64,000 bases of DNA, from contig NZ_CP041637.1 of the NCBI RefSeq assembly GCF_007197735.1, positions 2,451,001 through 2,515,000 on the forward strand. Reading direction: 5' to 3'. The notes beneath the pieces are model-generated. The model did not search any database and had not been told where the DNA came from. It saw only the letters and a program-made list of their open reading frames with translations. Source of the stretch: Formosa sediminum (GTDB lineage: Bacteria; Bacteroidota; Bacteroidia; Flavobacteriales; Flavobacteriaceae). The position numbers and the translations under genes are program-made. Below, one piece after another: positions 56,086 to 64,000 of this stretch (position 1 is its first letter; every line of letters starts with the position of its first letter).

Positions 56086-57258
56086 ATGAAATATAAATAT
56101 CAATTAATAGTTTTAGGTAATCTTGGTAGTCTTTCAAATAAAGTAATAGATTTATTTTATAAAAAAATAGAGGAACTAAAACTAGAGCGAGACTATTTTA
56201 AGATAATAAACCACGGAAATTTTAATACAGAGTATAGTGGTAATCAGCCAGCATTTGCAATATATTTTGGTGATGAAAATGGAAGTTTTAAAGACGTAAC
56301 AATAACGGATATTTTAGTAAAAGATGGTACTTTAATACTACCAGTCTATTATACAGAAAACAGCTTCAATGATGAGATTCCTAAAATACTTGAAAATCAA
56401 AATGGTCTGTTATATGATTCTACTAAGGATATAAAAATTGTTAATCTAGCACTAGAAGCTTTTGAATTATTACGGTCTTCTAGAAAAGTATTTGTGAGTT
56501 ATAAGAGAAGTGAATCTTCATCTGTGGCAATTCAATTATATGAAGCCTTAGAAAGAAATAATTTTGATGTCTTTTTAGATACACATTCTATAAAGCCTGG
56601 AGAACCTTTTCAAGAAGAACTTTGGCATAGAATGACAGATTGTGATGTCATTGTACTCTTAAACACACCTAAATTTTTAGAAAGCTATTGGTGTACAGAA
56701 GAAATTGCAGAAGCTAACGCAAAACAAATAGGTATAATTCAATTGGTATGGCCTAACCATAAATTAGAAGCTATGGCTCATGTTTGTCTGCCTATTCAAC
56801 TTAAAGATAATAATTTTAAAAATGATGTATTTGATAATGAAAATTTATCTAAACTAACGGAAACCTTTGTAAATGATTTGGTAAAAGAGGTAGAGTCTAT
56901 GAGAGCCAGAAATCTAGCATCTAGACAAGATAATTTAATTACAGAGTTTACCAATTTTGCATCTAAACATGGTAAAAAAATAAACTTGCAACCAGAACGC
57001 TTTATTTCTGAAGAATTAGATAATGGAAAAAGAAGAATTTTTATTCCAACTGTAGGTGTACCACAATCGGTAAATTGTAATCAATCAGAAGAAATCATTA
57101 AAGAAATTAAGGACTACCAAGTGGATAGTGTTCATTTAATTTACGATGATTTAAAAATTAGAGATAAATGGCTTGATCATTTAGATTGGTTAAATGGGTA
57201 TTTAAAGGTTCAGACAATTAAAAAACAAAATTTTGACGAATGGCTAGCAAGGAATTAA
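56086..57258 (+). CDS. TIR-domain protein, probable NADase or signal-generating defence protein
   Basis: 390 residues. The TIR domain spans about 132-260: RKVFVSYKRSESSSVAIQLY, FDVFLDTHSIKPGEPFQEEL and YWCTEEIAEA, with Glu206 at the position of the catalytic Glu of TIR NADases. Residues 1-130 form an extra alpha/beta domain (MKYKYQLIVLGNLG, GTLILPVYYTENSF) and 270-390 a further unknown domain (KRRIFIPTVGVPQ). It overlaps the SLOG-like gene by 19 bp, so the two are translationally coupled. Bacterial TIR proteins act in antiphage defence by cleaving NAD or making cyclic ADP-ribose signals. Confidence 0.88.
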   Translation: MKYKYQLIVLGNLGSLSNKVIDLFYKKIEELKLERDYFKIINHGNFNTEYSGNQPAFAIYFGDENGSFKDVTITDILVKDGTLILPVYYTENSFNDEIPKILENQNGLLYDSTKDIKIVNLALEAFELLRSSRKVFVSYKRSESSSVAIQLYEALERNNFDVFLDTHSIKPGEPFQEELWHRMTDCDVIVLLNTPKFLESYWCTEEIAEANAKQIGIIQLVWPNHKLEAMAHVCLPIQLKDNNFKNDVFDNENLSKLTETFVNDLVKEVESMRARNLASRQDNLITEFTNFASKHGKKINLQPERFISEELDNGKRRIFIPTVGVPQSVNCNQSEEIIKEIKDYQVDSVHLIYDDLKIRDKWLDHLDWLNGYLKVQTIKKQNFDEWLARN

Positions 57259-57827
57259 AAAACATATTTCTTTCAGCAAGCATACCACTTCCTGAAAGAG
57301 ACGCAAAGTACTATGAAACAGCAGACGTTATTGCAATTCGTGATGCTGTTATTGCATTGTGCACAACTGTATTACCAAATCATAGATTAATTTGGGGAGG
57401 ACATCCATCAATTACACCTTTAGTAAACTATGTTTTGCAAAAGTTGAATATGGATGTTCAAGACCATGTAACATTGTATCAATCCCGTTTTTTTGAGAGA
57501 TTTTACCCTGAAGATAATAATAAATTCGAAAACGTAATACTTACGCCTACCATGGAAGATAGAGATAATAGTTTAAGGCTAATGCGAGAATTAATGCTAG
57601 GAGATAAAGAGTTTGCTGCTGGTATTTTTATTGGAGGAATGGACGGTGTGGAAGACGAATATAAAATGTTTAGAGAATTACATCCAGAAGCTCTAATAAT
57701 TCCACTAGCTAGTACAGGAGCAGCTGCAAAATTTATATATGAAAATAGCATTAATAGAAATGAAAGATTTCAAAATGACTATGCGTTTTCTTCAACATTT
57801 CAAGAACTTCTAATTGATAAAATATAG
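57240..57827 (+). CDS. SLOG-domain-like protein (nucleotide sensor or processor)
   Basis: 195 residues, a Rossmann-like LOG/SLOG fold. Indicators are KNIFLSASIPLPERD at strand 1, LIWGGHPSITPL (51-61), FIGGMDGVEDEY (130-141) and the late LIIPLASTGAAAKF. SLOG domains bind NAD-derived nucleotides, and in Thoeris ThsA the SLOG part senses the TIR product. Here it stands alone, overlapping the upstream TIR gene and 2 bp before a TIR-like gene, so a sensing role is plausible. Subfamily assignment (SLOG cluster 3 type) is from memory of motifs. Confidence 0.75.
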   Translation: MASKELKNIFLSASIPLPERDAKYYETADVIAIRDAVIALCTTVLPNHRLIWGGHPSITPLVNYVLQKLNMDVQDHVTLYQSRFFERFYPEDNNKFENVILTPTMEDRDNSLRLMRELMLGDKEFAAGIFIGGMDGVEDEYKMFRELHPEALIIPLASTGAAAKFIYENSINRNERFQNDYAFSSTFQELLIDKI

Positions 57828-57829
57828 TT

Positions 57830-58522
57830 ATGGGAAGAAAAGTATTTGTGTCGTATAAATATGGAGATACACATGTGCCAGATTTAAATAAGGTAGATGA
57901 AATTGAGATTTTTGGAAGAACTTATAGAACGGCGAGAGCAACAAGAGTTAGGGATTATGTGGATGAGTTACAAGAAATAATAGGTAAGGATAATATTAAT
58001 TTAGGTGAAAAAGATGGGGAAAGTCTTCAGCATTTTGCTGATGAAACTATTAAGTCTGCTTTAAAAGATAAAATTTTTAATAGTAGTGTAACAATTGTTA
58101 TGATTTCAAAAGGAATGAAAGAAACATATAAAGCTGAAAGCGACCAATGGATACCATGGGAGATTTCTTATTCTTTAAGACAAACGACAAGAGCAGATAG
58201 AACCAGTAGAATGAATGGAGTTATTGCAGTGGTTTTACCTGATGAAAATAACTCTTATGATTGGTATATTACTCATGATTCAGAATGTAATTGTACTAAC
58301 TATAATACTTCTAAATTATTTCAAATTATAAAAGCGAATATGTTTAATGAGAAAAAACCGAATAAAAGAGTCTGTAACGGATATTATGTGTATTCAGGTG
58401 AATTTTCTTATATATTAAATGTTAAGTGGGAAGATTTTAAAGTAGCCCATAAATCATATATAGAAAGAGCTGTTGAAATTAGAGATAACAAAGAATTATA
58501 TGATACGCACATAAATATATAG
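57830..58522 (+). CDS. TIR-like (DUF1863/ThsB-type) protein
   Basis: 230 residues. N-terminal KVFVSYKYGDTHVPDLNK, then ADETIKSALKDKIFNSSVTI and VMISKG, and the DQWIPWEISYSL motif whose Glu111 follows Trp107 by four residues, as in TIR-like enzymes. This outline is that of the DUF1863/ThsB family, whose members sense infection and make an NAD-derived messenger in Thoeris. The C-terminal 100 residues are specific. It follows the SLOG-like gene by 2 bp. Confidence 0.82.
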   Translation: MGRKVFVSYKYGDTHVPDLNKVDEIEIFGRTYRTARATRVRDYVDELQEIIGKDNINLGEKDGESLQHFADETIKSALKDKIFNSSVTIVMISKGMKETYKAESDQWIPWEISYSLRQTTRADRTSRMNGVIAVVLPDENNSYDWYITHDSECNCTNYNTSKLFQIIKANMFNEKKPNKRVCNGYYVYSGEFSYILNVKWEDFKVAHKSYIERAVEIRDNKELYDTHINI

Positions 58523-58545
58523 CTTAACGAAATAATAGTTTAACT

Positions 58546-59082
58546 ATGCATACCGAACAACAACAAGCCTTTTTAATAGAAGAAATTTGGTTACTCACCC
58601 TTGGTGGTGCGTTTCAGCACACAGGTATTTACAAACCTAAGACCAAAGAAAAAGAACGTACCTATTTTAGAACCATGCTTAGAGGCTATGTAGAGCATAC
58701 CATTGTAAGTCAATATAAAACACCAATAACAGAGGATAGCATTCATCTAGAAAATATACAAGCCATAAGTAGGTTTACAGAAAACTTTAGTCATGTATTA
58801 AAAGCACCTATTAATATCGGTGTCAGCCAAAAATTACTTAATCTGGCTTTAAAATATTACTGGTGTTTGGGTATCATACCAGAACCACCACATTGCCCTG
58901 TAGACAGAATTATACAAATACGCTTATACAAGCAACCTTTAGTGAATTGGACGCAATTAGAATGTGCAGATACCTATATGCAAATTATGCAAGATATAAG
59001 ACGTAAAGCTAAAGAGAGCCAGCAAAGCATCGCACAATGGGAGTTGGTTAATTTTGATAGACGACAAATGATTTTAAAATGA
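58546..59082 (+). CDS. Unknown protein within the RM operon
   Basis: 178 residues, no family recognised. Mostly helical with IEEIWLLTLGGAFQHTGIYK and EPPHCPVDRIIQIRLYKQPL as distinctive stretches. It overlaps hsdR by 4 bp and begins 23 bp after the TIR-like gene. Position suggests an accessory of the RM enzyme or the defence trio. Confidence 0.7.
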   Translation: MHTEQQQAFLIEEIWLLTLGGAFQHTGIYKPKTKEKERTYFRTMLRGYVEHTIVSQYKTPITEDSIHLENIQAISRFTENFSHVLKAPINIGVSQKLLNLALKYYWCLGIIPEPPHCPVDRIIQIRLYKQPLVNWTQLECADTYMQIMQDIRRKAKESQQSIAQWELVNFDRRQMILK

Positions 59083-62000
59083 ACAAATTTACAGAAGCAC
59101 AATTAGAAAACGTTTTTATAGAGCTATTGGGTAACGAAGGCATTCCGCATGTGTTAGGTAATACCATTGCACGCCAACAAGAAGAAGTGCTTATCAAAGC
59201 CGATATTAAAAGCTATTTGCAAAGCCAATATAAAAACGAACACATAACAGAGGCCGAAATTAATTCGGTAATCCGTAAGCTAGAAGTGTTTAGTGCTTCA
59301 GATTTGTACGAGTCTAACAAACAAATCATAAAATTGGTGTGTAATGGCTTTCAACTAGAGCGGGAAGACCGTTCTAAAAAAGACTTATACATTCATCTTA
59401 TAGATTATTCAGATAAAGACAACAATACCTATAAAATTGTTAACCAGTTAGAAATTTATGGTTACGAAAAGCGTATACCAGATGGTATTTTATATATCAA
59501 TGGCTTACCTTTAGTCGTCTTTGAGTTTAAAACAGCTATTCAAGAAAATGTAACTATTTGGAATGCATACGACCAATTAACTAATAGGTATAGAAGAGAT
59601 ATTCCAGAACTCTTCAAGTACAATGCCTTTTGTATTATTAGCGATGGGGTAAATAGTAAAATGGGCTCGTTTTTCTCAAATTATGAGTTCTATTATGCAT
59701 GGCGTAAAGTCTTAGGCTTAGACAAAGAAGTAGATGGTATTAATAGCATGTACACCATGATACAAGGTTTGTTTAACAAAAACAGACTGCGTGAGGTCAT
59801 TCATAATTTTATATACTTTCCAGATTCTAATAAACACGAGCTTAAAATAGTATGTCGTTATCCGCAATATTATGCAGCAACCAAGTTATTAGAAAACATA
59901 AAGGAACACCAAAAACCGCTAGGCGATGGTAAAGGTGGTACTTATTTTGGAGCGACTGGTTGTGGTAAGAGTTATACCATGTTGTTTTTGTCGAGATTGC
60001 TAATGCGTAGTCCGCATTTTAAAAGTCCAACACTTATTATCATTACAGACCGTACCGATTTAGACGACCAATTATCGGGGCAGTTTACCAATGCAAAAGA
60101 ATATGTTGGGGATAATAATATCATTAGAGTACAAAGTAGAAATGAATTAAAAACATTACTTCAAAACCGTAAAAGTGGTGGAGTATTTTTAACTACCATT
60201 CATAAGTTTACAGAAGACCTAGACGTGTTAACCGATAGAACCAATGTGATTTGTATTTCAGACGAAGCACACCGTAGTCAAATTAATCTAGACCAAAAAG
60301 TAACAGTTACCGAAGATGGTGTAAAAAAGACCTATGGTTTTGCAAAGTATTTACACGATTCTTTACCTAATGCCACCTATGTTGGTTTTACAGGCACACC
60401 AATAGATGCCACGTTAAATGTGTTTGGAGATATTATAGATTCCTACACCATGACAGAGTCCGAAAAAGACGAAATTACAGTGCGTATTGTCTATGAAGGT
60501 CGTGCAGCTAAAGTAGTCTTAGAGAATTCCAAATTAGAAGAAATTGAAGCCTATTATAACCAATGTGCAGAAGAAGGTGCAAACGATTACCAAATAGAGG
60601 AAAGTAAAAAAGCATCTGCCAATATGAATGCTATTATTGGCGATCCAGACCGATTAAAAGCGGTGGCAGAAGATTTTGTAAAGCATTATGAAACCAGAAT
60701 AGAGGAGGGGGCAACCATAAAAGGGAAAGCTTTGTTTGTATGTAGTTCTAGGCCTATAGCTTTTAATCTATATCAAGAAATTATTGCATTACGTCCAGAA
60801 TGGGCTGAGGTTAAGGCTTTTGAGGAAGGGTCAACACTCACGGAAAAAGAGAAGAAGGACATCAAAACCATGGAACGCATTAAAATGATAATGACACGCG
60901 GTAAAGACGACCCAGAAGAGATGTATAATTTATTGGGGACTAAAGACGATAGAAAAGAATTAGACCGCCAGTTTAAAAACGAAAAGTCTAACTTTAAAAT
61001 CGCCATAGTGGTAGATATGTGGCTTACAGGTTTTGATGTGCCATTTTTAGATACCATGTATATAGACAAACCCATACAGCAACATAATTTAATACAAACC
61101 ATATCTAGAGTAAATAGAAAGTACAAGACCAAATCCAAAGGTTTAGTGGTAGATTATATAGGCTTTAAAAAACAAATGAATTTAGCCTTAAAACAATATT
61201 CTGCCGTAGATAGTCAGAATTTTGAAGACATACAAACTTCTATTGTAGTGGTTAAAGACCAGTTAGATTTGTTAGCAAAACTGTTTCATAAGTTTGATGC
61301 CTCAAATTATTTTTCTGGAGAAGGAAGCAAACAATTAGAATGCTTAAACTTAGCTGCAGAATTTGTACAACGTACAAAACAAATAGAAACCCGTTTTATG
61401 AATATTGTAAAACGTTTAAAAGCCGCTTACGATATTTGTTGTGGTGCCAATGCATTTACGGAAGAACAAAAAGACCATATACATTTTTACCTTGCCATTC
61501 GTTCTATTGTATTCAAACTAACCAAAGGCGATGCACCAGATACCGCACAAATGAATGCAAGAGTGCGCGAAATGATAAAAGAAGCTTTGCAGAGCGATGG
61601 GGTAGAAGAGATTTTTAAGCTAGGCGAAGACCAACAAACCGAAATAGATATTTTTGACGATGCGTATCTAGCTAAAATTGATAAAATAAAATTACCAAAT
61701 ACCAAAATAAAACTCTTGCAGCAGCTACTATTAAAAGCCATAGATGAGCTTAAAAAAACAAACAAAATGCAAGGGATTGATTTCTCTAAAAAGTTTAAAA
61801 GTATAGTAGATAGATATAATGAGCGCAGTGAACAAGATATACTACAAAGTAACGTGCTAGAAGATTTTACAGACGAGATAATAGACTTGTATCATGAGCT
61901 TAGAAAAGAAAAAGAGTCGTTTCAAGATATGGGCATTGATTTTGAAGAAAAGGCCTTTTACGATATTTTAAAAGCCATTGCCCATAAATACGATTTTGAT

Positions 62001-62225
62001 TATCCAGAAGATAAACTTATTCACTTATCTAAAGAAGTAAAGAAAGTAGTGGATGATAAAGCAAAATATACCGACTGGAATCAACGTGACGATATCAAAG
62101 CAGAACTAAAGGTAGATTTAATTATTCTATTAGCCGAAAACGACTACCCACCAGTTACAAAAGATGAGGTATTTAAAGAGATCTTTGAACAGGCAGAGAA
62201 TTTTAAGAAGTATAATAATTCATGA
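59079..62225 (+). CDS. hsdR: Type I restriction enzyme endonuclease/translocase subunit HsdR
   Basis: 1048 residues, full length. N-terminal PD-(D/E)xK nuclease with IPDGILYINGLPLVVFEFKT (Asp, Glu-x-Lys); superfamily 2 helicase motor with Walker A GATGCGKSYTM (about 290), DEAH at 395-398, TGTPID and the RVNRKYK motif VI region; C-terminal helical domain. It cleaves DNA at a distance when the HsdMS site is unmethylated. The four-gene insert between hsdS and hsdR is unusual. Confidence 0.97.
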   Translation: MNKFTEAQLENVFIELLGNEGIPHVLGNTIARQQEEVLIKADIKSYLQSQYKNEHITEAEINSVIRKLEVFSASDLYESNKQIIKLVCNGFQLEREDRSKKDLYIHLIDYSDKDNNTYKIVNQLEIYGYEKRIPDGILYINGLPLVVFEFKTAIQENVTIWNAYDQLTNRYRRDIPELFKYNAFCIISDGVNSKMGSFFSNYEFYYAWRKVLGLDKEVDGINSMYTMIQGLFNKNRLREVIHNFIYFPDSNKHELKIVCRYPQYYAATKLLENIKEHQKPLGDGKGGTYFGATGCGKSYTMLFLSRLLMRSPHFKSPTLIIITDRTDLDDQLSGQFTNAKEYVGDNNIIRVQSRNELKTLLQNRKSGGVFLTTIHKFTEDLDVLTDRTNVICISDEAHRSQINLDQKVTVTEDGVKKTYGFAKYLHDSLPNATYVGFTGTPIDATLNVFGDIIDSYTMTESEKDEITVRIVYEGRAAKVVLENSKLEEIEAYYNQCAEEGANDYQIEESKKASANMNAIIGDPDRLKAVAEDFVKHYETRIEEGATIKGKALFVCSSRPIAFNLYQEIIALRPEWAEVKAFEEGSTLTEKEKKDIKTMERIKMIMTRGKDDPEEMYNLLGTKDDRKELDRQFKNEKSNFKIAIVVDMWLTGFDVPFLDTMYIDKPIQQHNLIQTISRVNRKYKTKSKGLVVDYIGFKKQMNLALKQYSAVDSQNFEDIQTSIVVVKDQLDLLAKLFHKFDASNYFSGEGSKQLECLNLAAEFVQRTKQIETRFMNIVKRLKAAYDICCGANAFTEEQKDHIHFYLAIRSIVFKLTKGDAPDTAQMNARVREMIKEALQSDGVEEIFKLGEDQQTEIDIFDDAYLAKIDKIKLPNTKIKLLQQLLLKAIDELKKTNKMQGIDFSKKFKSIVDRYNERSEQDILQSNVLEDFTDEIIDLYHELRKEKESFQDMGIDFEEKAFYDILKAIAHKYDFDYPEDKLIHLSKEVKKVVDDKAKYTDWNQRDDIKAELKVDLIILLAENDYPPVTKDEVFKEIFEQAENFKKYNNS

Positions 62226-62285
62226 TTATTCGTTGGATTTATAATGCTTTTAAAGCTAAAAATTATAATAAAATATTAACTAACT

Positions 62286-63193
62286 ATGAGTACATTTTTA
62301 ACCGGTGAACAGTTAGAAGATAAATTAACAGACATTATCTGGAATGCTAAAAGGTATGTTATAATTATATCACCATTTATTAAACTAGATGATCATGTAA
62401 GAAGCATTTTTGACAAACTGAAGGCTACCCACGAAATTCATCTTATTCTAGTATTTGGGAAAAATGAAGGATATAAGCAAAAGAGCTTTAGGGAAGATGA
62501 TTTTGAGTATTTTAAAGCCTTTAAAAATATTTCATACTTTATAATAAAGATCTTCATGCTAAACATTATTGTAATGAACGGGAAGGATTAATTACGTCAT
62601 TAAACCTATACGATTATTCAATGATCAACAATATTGAATATGGCGTTCATTTCTCGAAAACTTTATTTAATCCAACTGATAAACTTTTTGAAGAAACAGA
62701 AGCATTTACATATAAACTAGTGTTCGAAGAGAGCCACGTGGTTTACTTAAAAAAACCACAATATAAGCGGAAAATGATGGGCATAACTAAAGCCTATCAG
62801 AATTCTAAAACACTTTATGATATCTCTGAAAATTTTTTTTGGAATGCAGATTATGAAATTAAATTTTTAAAAGAATTTGATTTTGAAAATGTTAGTGATT
62901 TAGAAAAATTTTATAAAAATAAACCCAAAAGACAAATTTCTGAGGATGACAATAAGCAAGCTATACAACAAGAGCACAAATTAGATCCAGAATATGGGTA
63001 TTGTATAAGAACTGGTGTAGAGATACCTTATAACCCAAAACAACCTATGTGTTATAATGCTTGGAAAATTTGGAATAAATATGGTTATGCGGATTTCCCT
63101 GAAAAATATTGTCATAAAACAGGAAAGCCTTCAGAAGGCAAAACTAGTATGGCAAACCCAATATTAGAGCATGAAGAAGTTTCTTCTAGGTAA
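62286..63193 (+). pseudogene. Phospholipase D-like protein with a one-base frameshift
   Basis: Two frames join into one protein. The first (62286-62591) gives a PLD-type start (NAKRYVIIISPFIKLDD and IHLILVFGKNEGYK). At the T-run 62538-62540 the frame must change; the other frame then reads YNKDLHAKHYCNEREG (the HxK motif of PLD-like nucleases) and continues to 63193. Restoring one T gives YFYNKDLHAK. The C-terminus carries Cys-rich segments (YGYCIRTGVEIPYNP, EKYCHKTGKP), a degenerate zinc ribbon. It may be a defence nuclease remnant, a sequencing error or a phase-variable run. Confidence 0.78.
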
Positions 63194-63715
63194 GTTTTTA
63201 GATTATTAGAATCTTATATGGAATGCATTATTTCAGTAAGGCTAGTTTTTAACCTTGGAACATGTGTTTTTAGTAGCTTACTACACCTGAATTGTTAAAG
63301 CCTGATGAGATTTGAGGCACATGCATACATGCAGCCTGCTATTTAGCAGCTGCATGATTATGTTGCATAAATGTTTTGTACGCATGTTGAGCGTGGGGGC
63401 TTTCTGGATAGTTTTCACTATTCTCTAATAGTAGAGCTTCTGCCTGAGTGGTTAAATTCTAATGTGTAATGTTTCGGTTTACTACTCATAATTACTAGAT
63501 TAATAATTAGTAAACAAATTCTCTCAACTTAGAGTCCGGTGTAATGTTGTAATTTCTAGAATGGTAAAAGAGTCTGGTTGGACTGTATTATTAATTTAAA
63601 GACTCAAAAAGCCTTATTAATTCAGTTCATAGCACAAGAAAGAGCTTCTCTTTAAACCTATGTGTTCTTGGGGGAAAACATTCATTAATGATGCTGTATT
63701 ACGTATTTGTCTATA
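63194..63715. other. Intergenic region with a short gene fragment
   Basis: Minus-strand codons 63339-63458 read LTTQAEALLLENSENYPESP, then HAQHAYKTFMQHNHAAAK and a stop; a stop codon also lies directly upstream, so it is a 39-residue leftover. An 8-bp hairpin CATGCAGC/GCTGCATG (63328-63356) overlaps its end. No RNA gene recognised. Confidence 0.35.
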
Positions 63716-64000
63716 TTATGTAAAGCATAGCTCGCACAGTCCTTGAATTAAAATTTGAGACACTTCAACTTTCCGATTTGGTATTTTAGGAATAGACATA
63801 TTAATAGGTAAACAATCGACTTTACCACACTTTAAGCATTGAAAATGGGGGTGCACGTCTTTATGCTCGGAAGTGGAACATCCATTGCATTTGGCATACC
63901 ATTTAAGACCTTCTTTACCTAAAAAAGAATGTAAAATACCATCTTCTTCAAGCTTGTCTAATACACGGTAAATGGTTGTTTTATTAAATTTTGAATCTAA
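63716..64000 (-). CDS. Fur-family metalloregulator (5' partial, cut by window edge)
   Basis: 94 codons of the C-terminal part; the start is beyond 64000. The end of the winged helix reads KTTIYRVLDKLEEDGILHSF. The dimerisation domain follows with CNGC, the metal-ligand stretch HKDVHPHFQCLKCGKVDCL and a C-terminal CELC. The two Cys pairs fit the structural zinc site of Fur/Zur/PerR. The metal sensed cannot be decided from this part. Confidence 0.9.
   Translation of the reverse strand, partial: LDSKFNKTTIYRVLDKLEEDGILHSFLGKEGLKWYAKCNGCSTSEHKDVHPHFQCLKCGKVDCLPINMSIPKIPNRKVEVSQILIQGLCELCFT

Overview
The window comes from an AT-rich bacterium of the Bacteroidota, most likely a Flavobacteriaceae member. 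Three things point there: promoters of the Bacteroidota -7 type (TAnnTTTG), a typical flavobacterial gene set (DUF4369/TlpA lipoprotein, GH130 with a GT4 partner, BluB and a mixed cob/cbi cluster), and a flavobacterial-type GC-rich palindrome inside hsdS. This is inferred from gene content; no rRNA or tRNA gene was seen.

Layout. (1) 1-5381: an RND tripartite efflux operon (outer-membrane factor cut by the window edge, adaptor, permease). (2) 5549-8179: a TlpA-like lipoprotein and, divergently, mnmE. (3) 8157-49566: a 41.4-kb segment bounded by two direct copies of the last 23 bp of the mnmE coding sequence plus about 460-500 bp of downstream sequence, so it looks like an island or segmental duplication at the mnmE 3' end. 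Its left third (9.1-17.1 kb) holds a DUF892 ferritin-like protein, two GH130 phosphorylases, a GT4 glycosyltransferase with a C-terminal helical domain, an SDR and small membrane proteins. Next comes a gene graveyard (17.1-20.6 kb) with IS3 transposase remnants, a stop-ridden flavodoxin and two paralogous CxCxxC proteins. The right two thirds (20.7-49.4 kb) is a near-complete cobalamin cluster. (4) 49.5-52.9 kb: an intact copy of the repeat-associated gene, a DUF3095 protein, gene debris and a dead hsdM fragment. (5) 53.3-63.2 kb: a type I restriction-modification operon (hsdM, hsdS, hsdR) with a TIR / SLOG-like / TIR-like trio plus one unknown gene between hsdS and hsdR, followed by a frameshifted phospholipase D-like gene. 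(6) The right edge holds the 3' part of a Fur-family regulator.

Cobalamin logic. Uroporphyrinogen III is methylated by the CobA half of a fusion protein, CbiX inserts cobalt, and CbiL, CbiH-CbiC, CbiG-CbiF, CbiD, CbiET and CbiJ build the corrin ring by the cobalt-early (anaerobic-type) route. CbiA, a PduO-type adenosyltransferase, CobQ, CbiB with the CobD-like aminotransferase, CobU, CobS, CobT and CobC complete the molecule, and BluB makes the lower ligand with O2. A second chelatase set (CobN plus a fused ChlI/ChlD-like AAA-VWA protein) and cobalt-handling proteins (NicO/UreH-like, lone CbiM, His-rich CobW) are interspersed. One cobalamin riboswitch sits inside the cluster at about 24.62-24.81 kb, not at its head.

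The best candidate for an under-described system is the TIR / SLOG-like / ThsB-like trio at 56.1-58.5 kb. It resembles a Thoeris-type nucleotide-signalling defence in its parts but has a different composition, and it is embedded in the restriction-modification operon.
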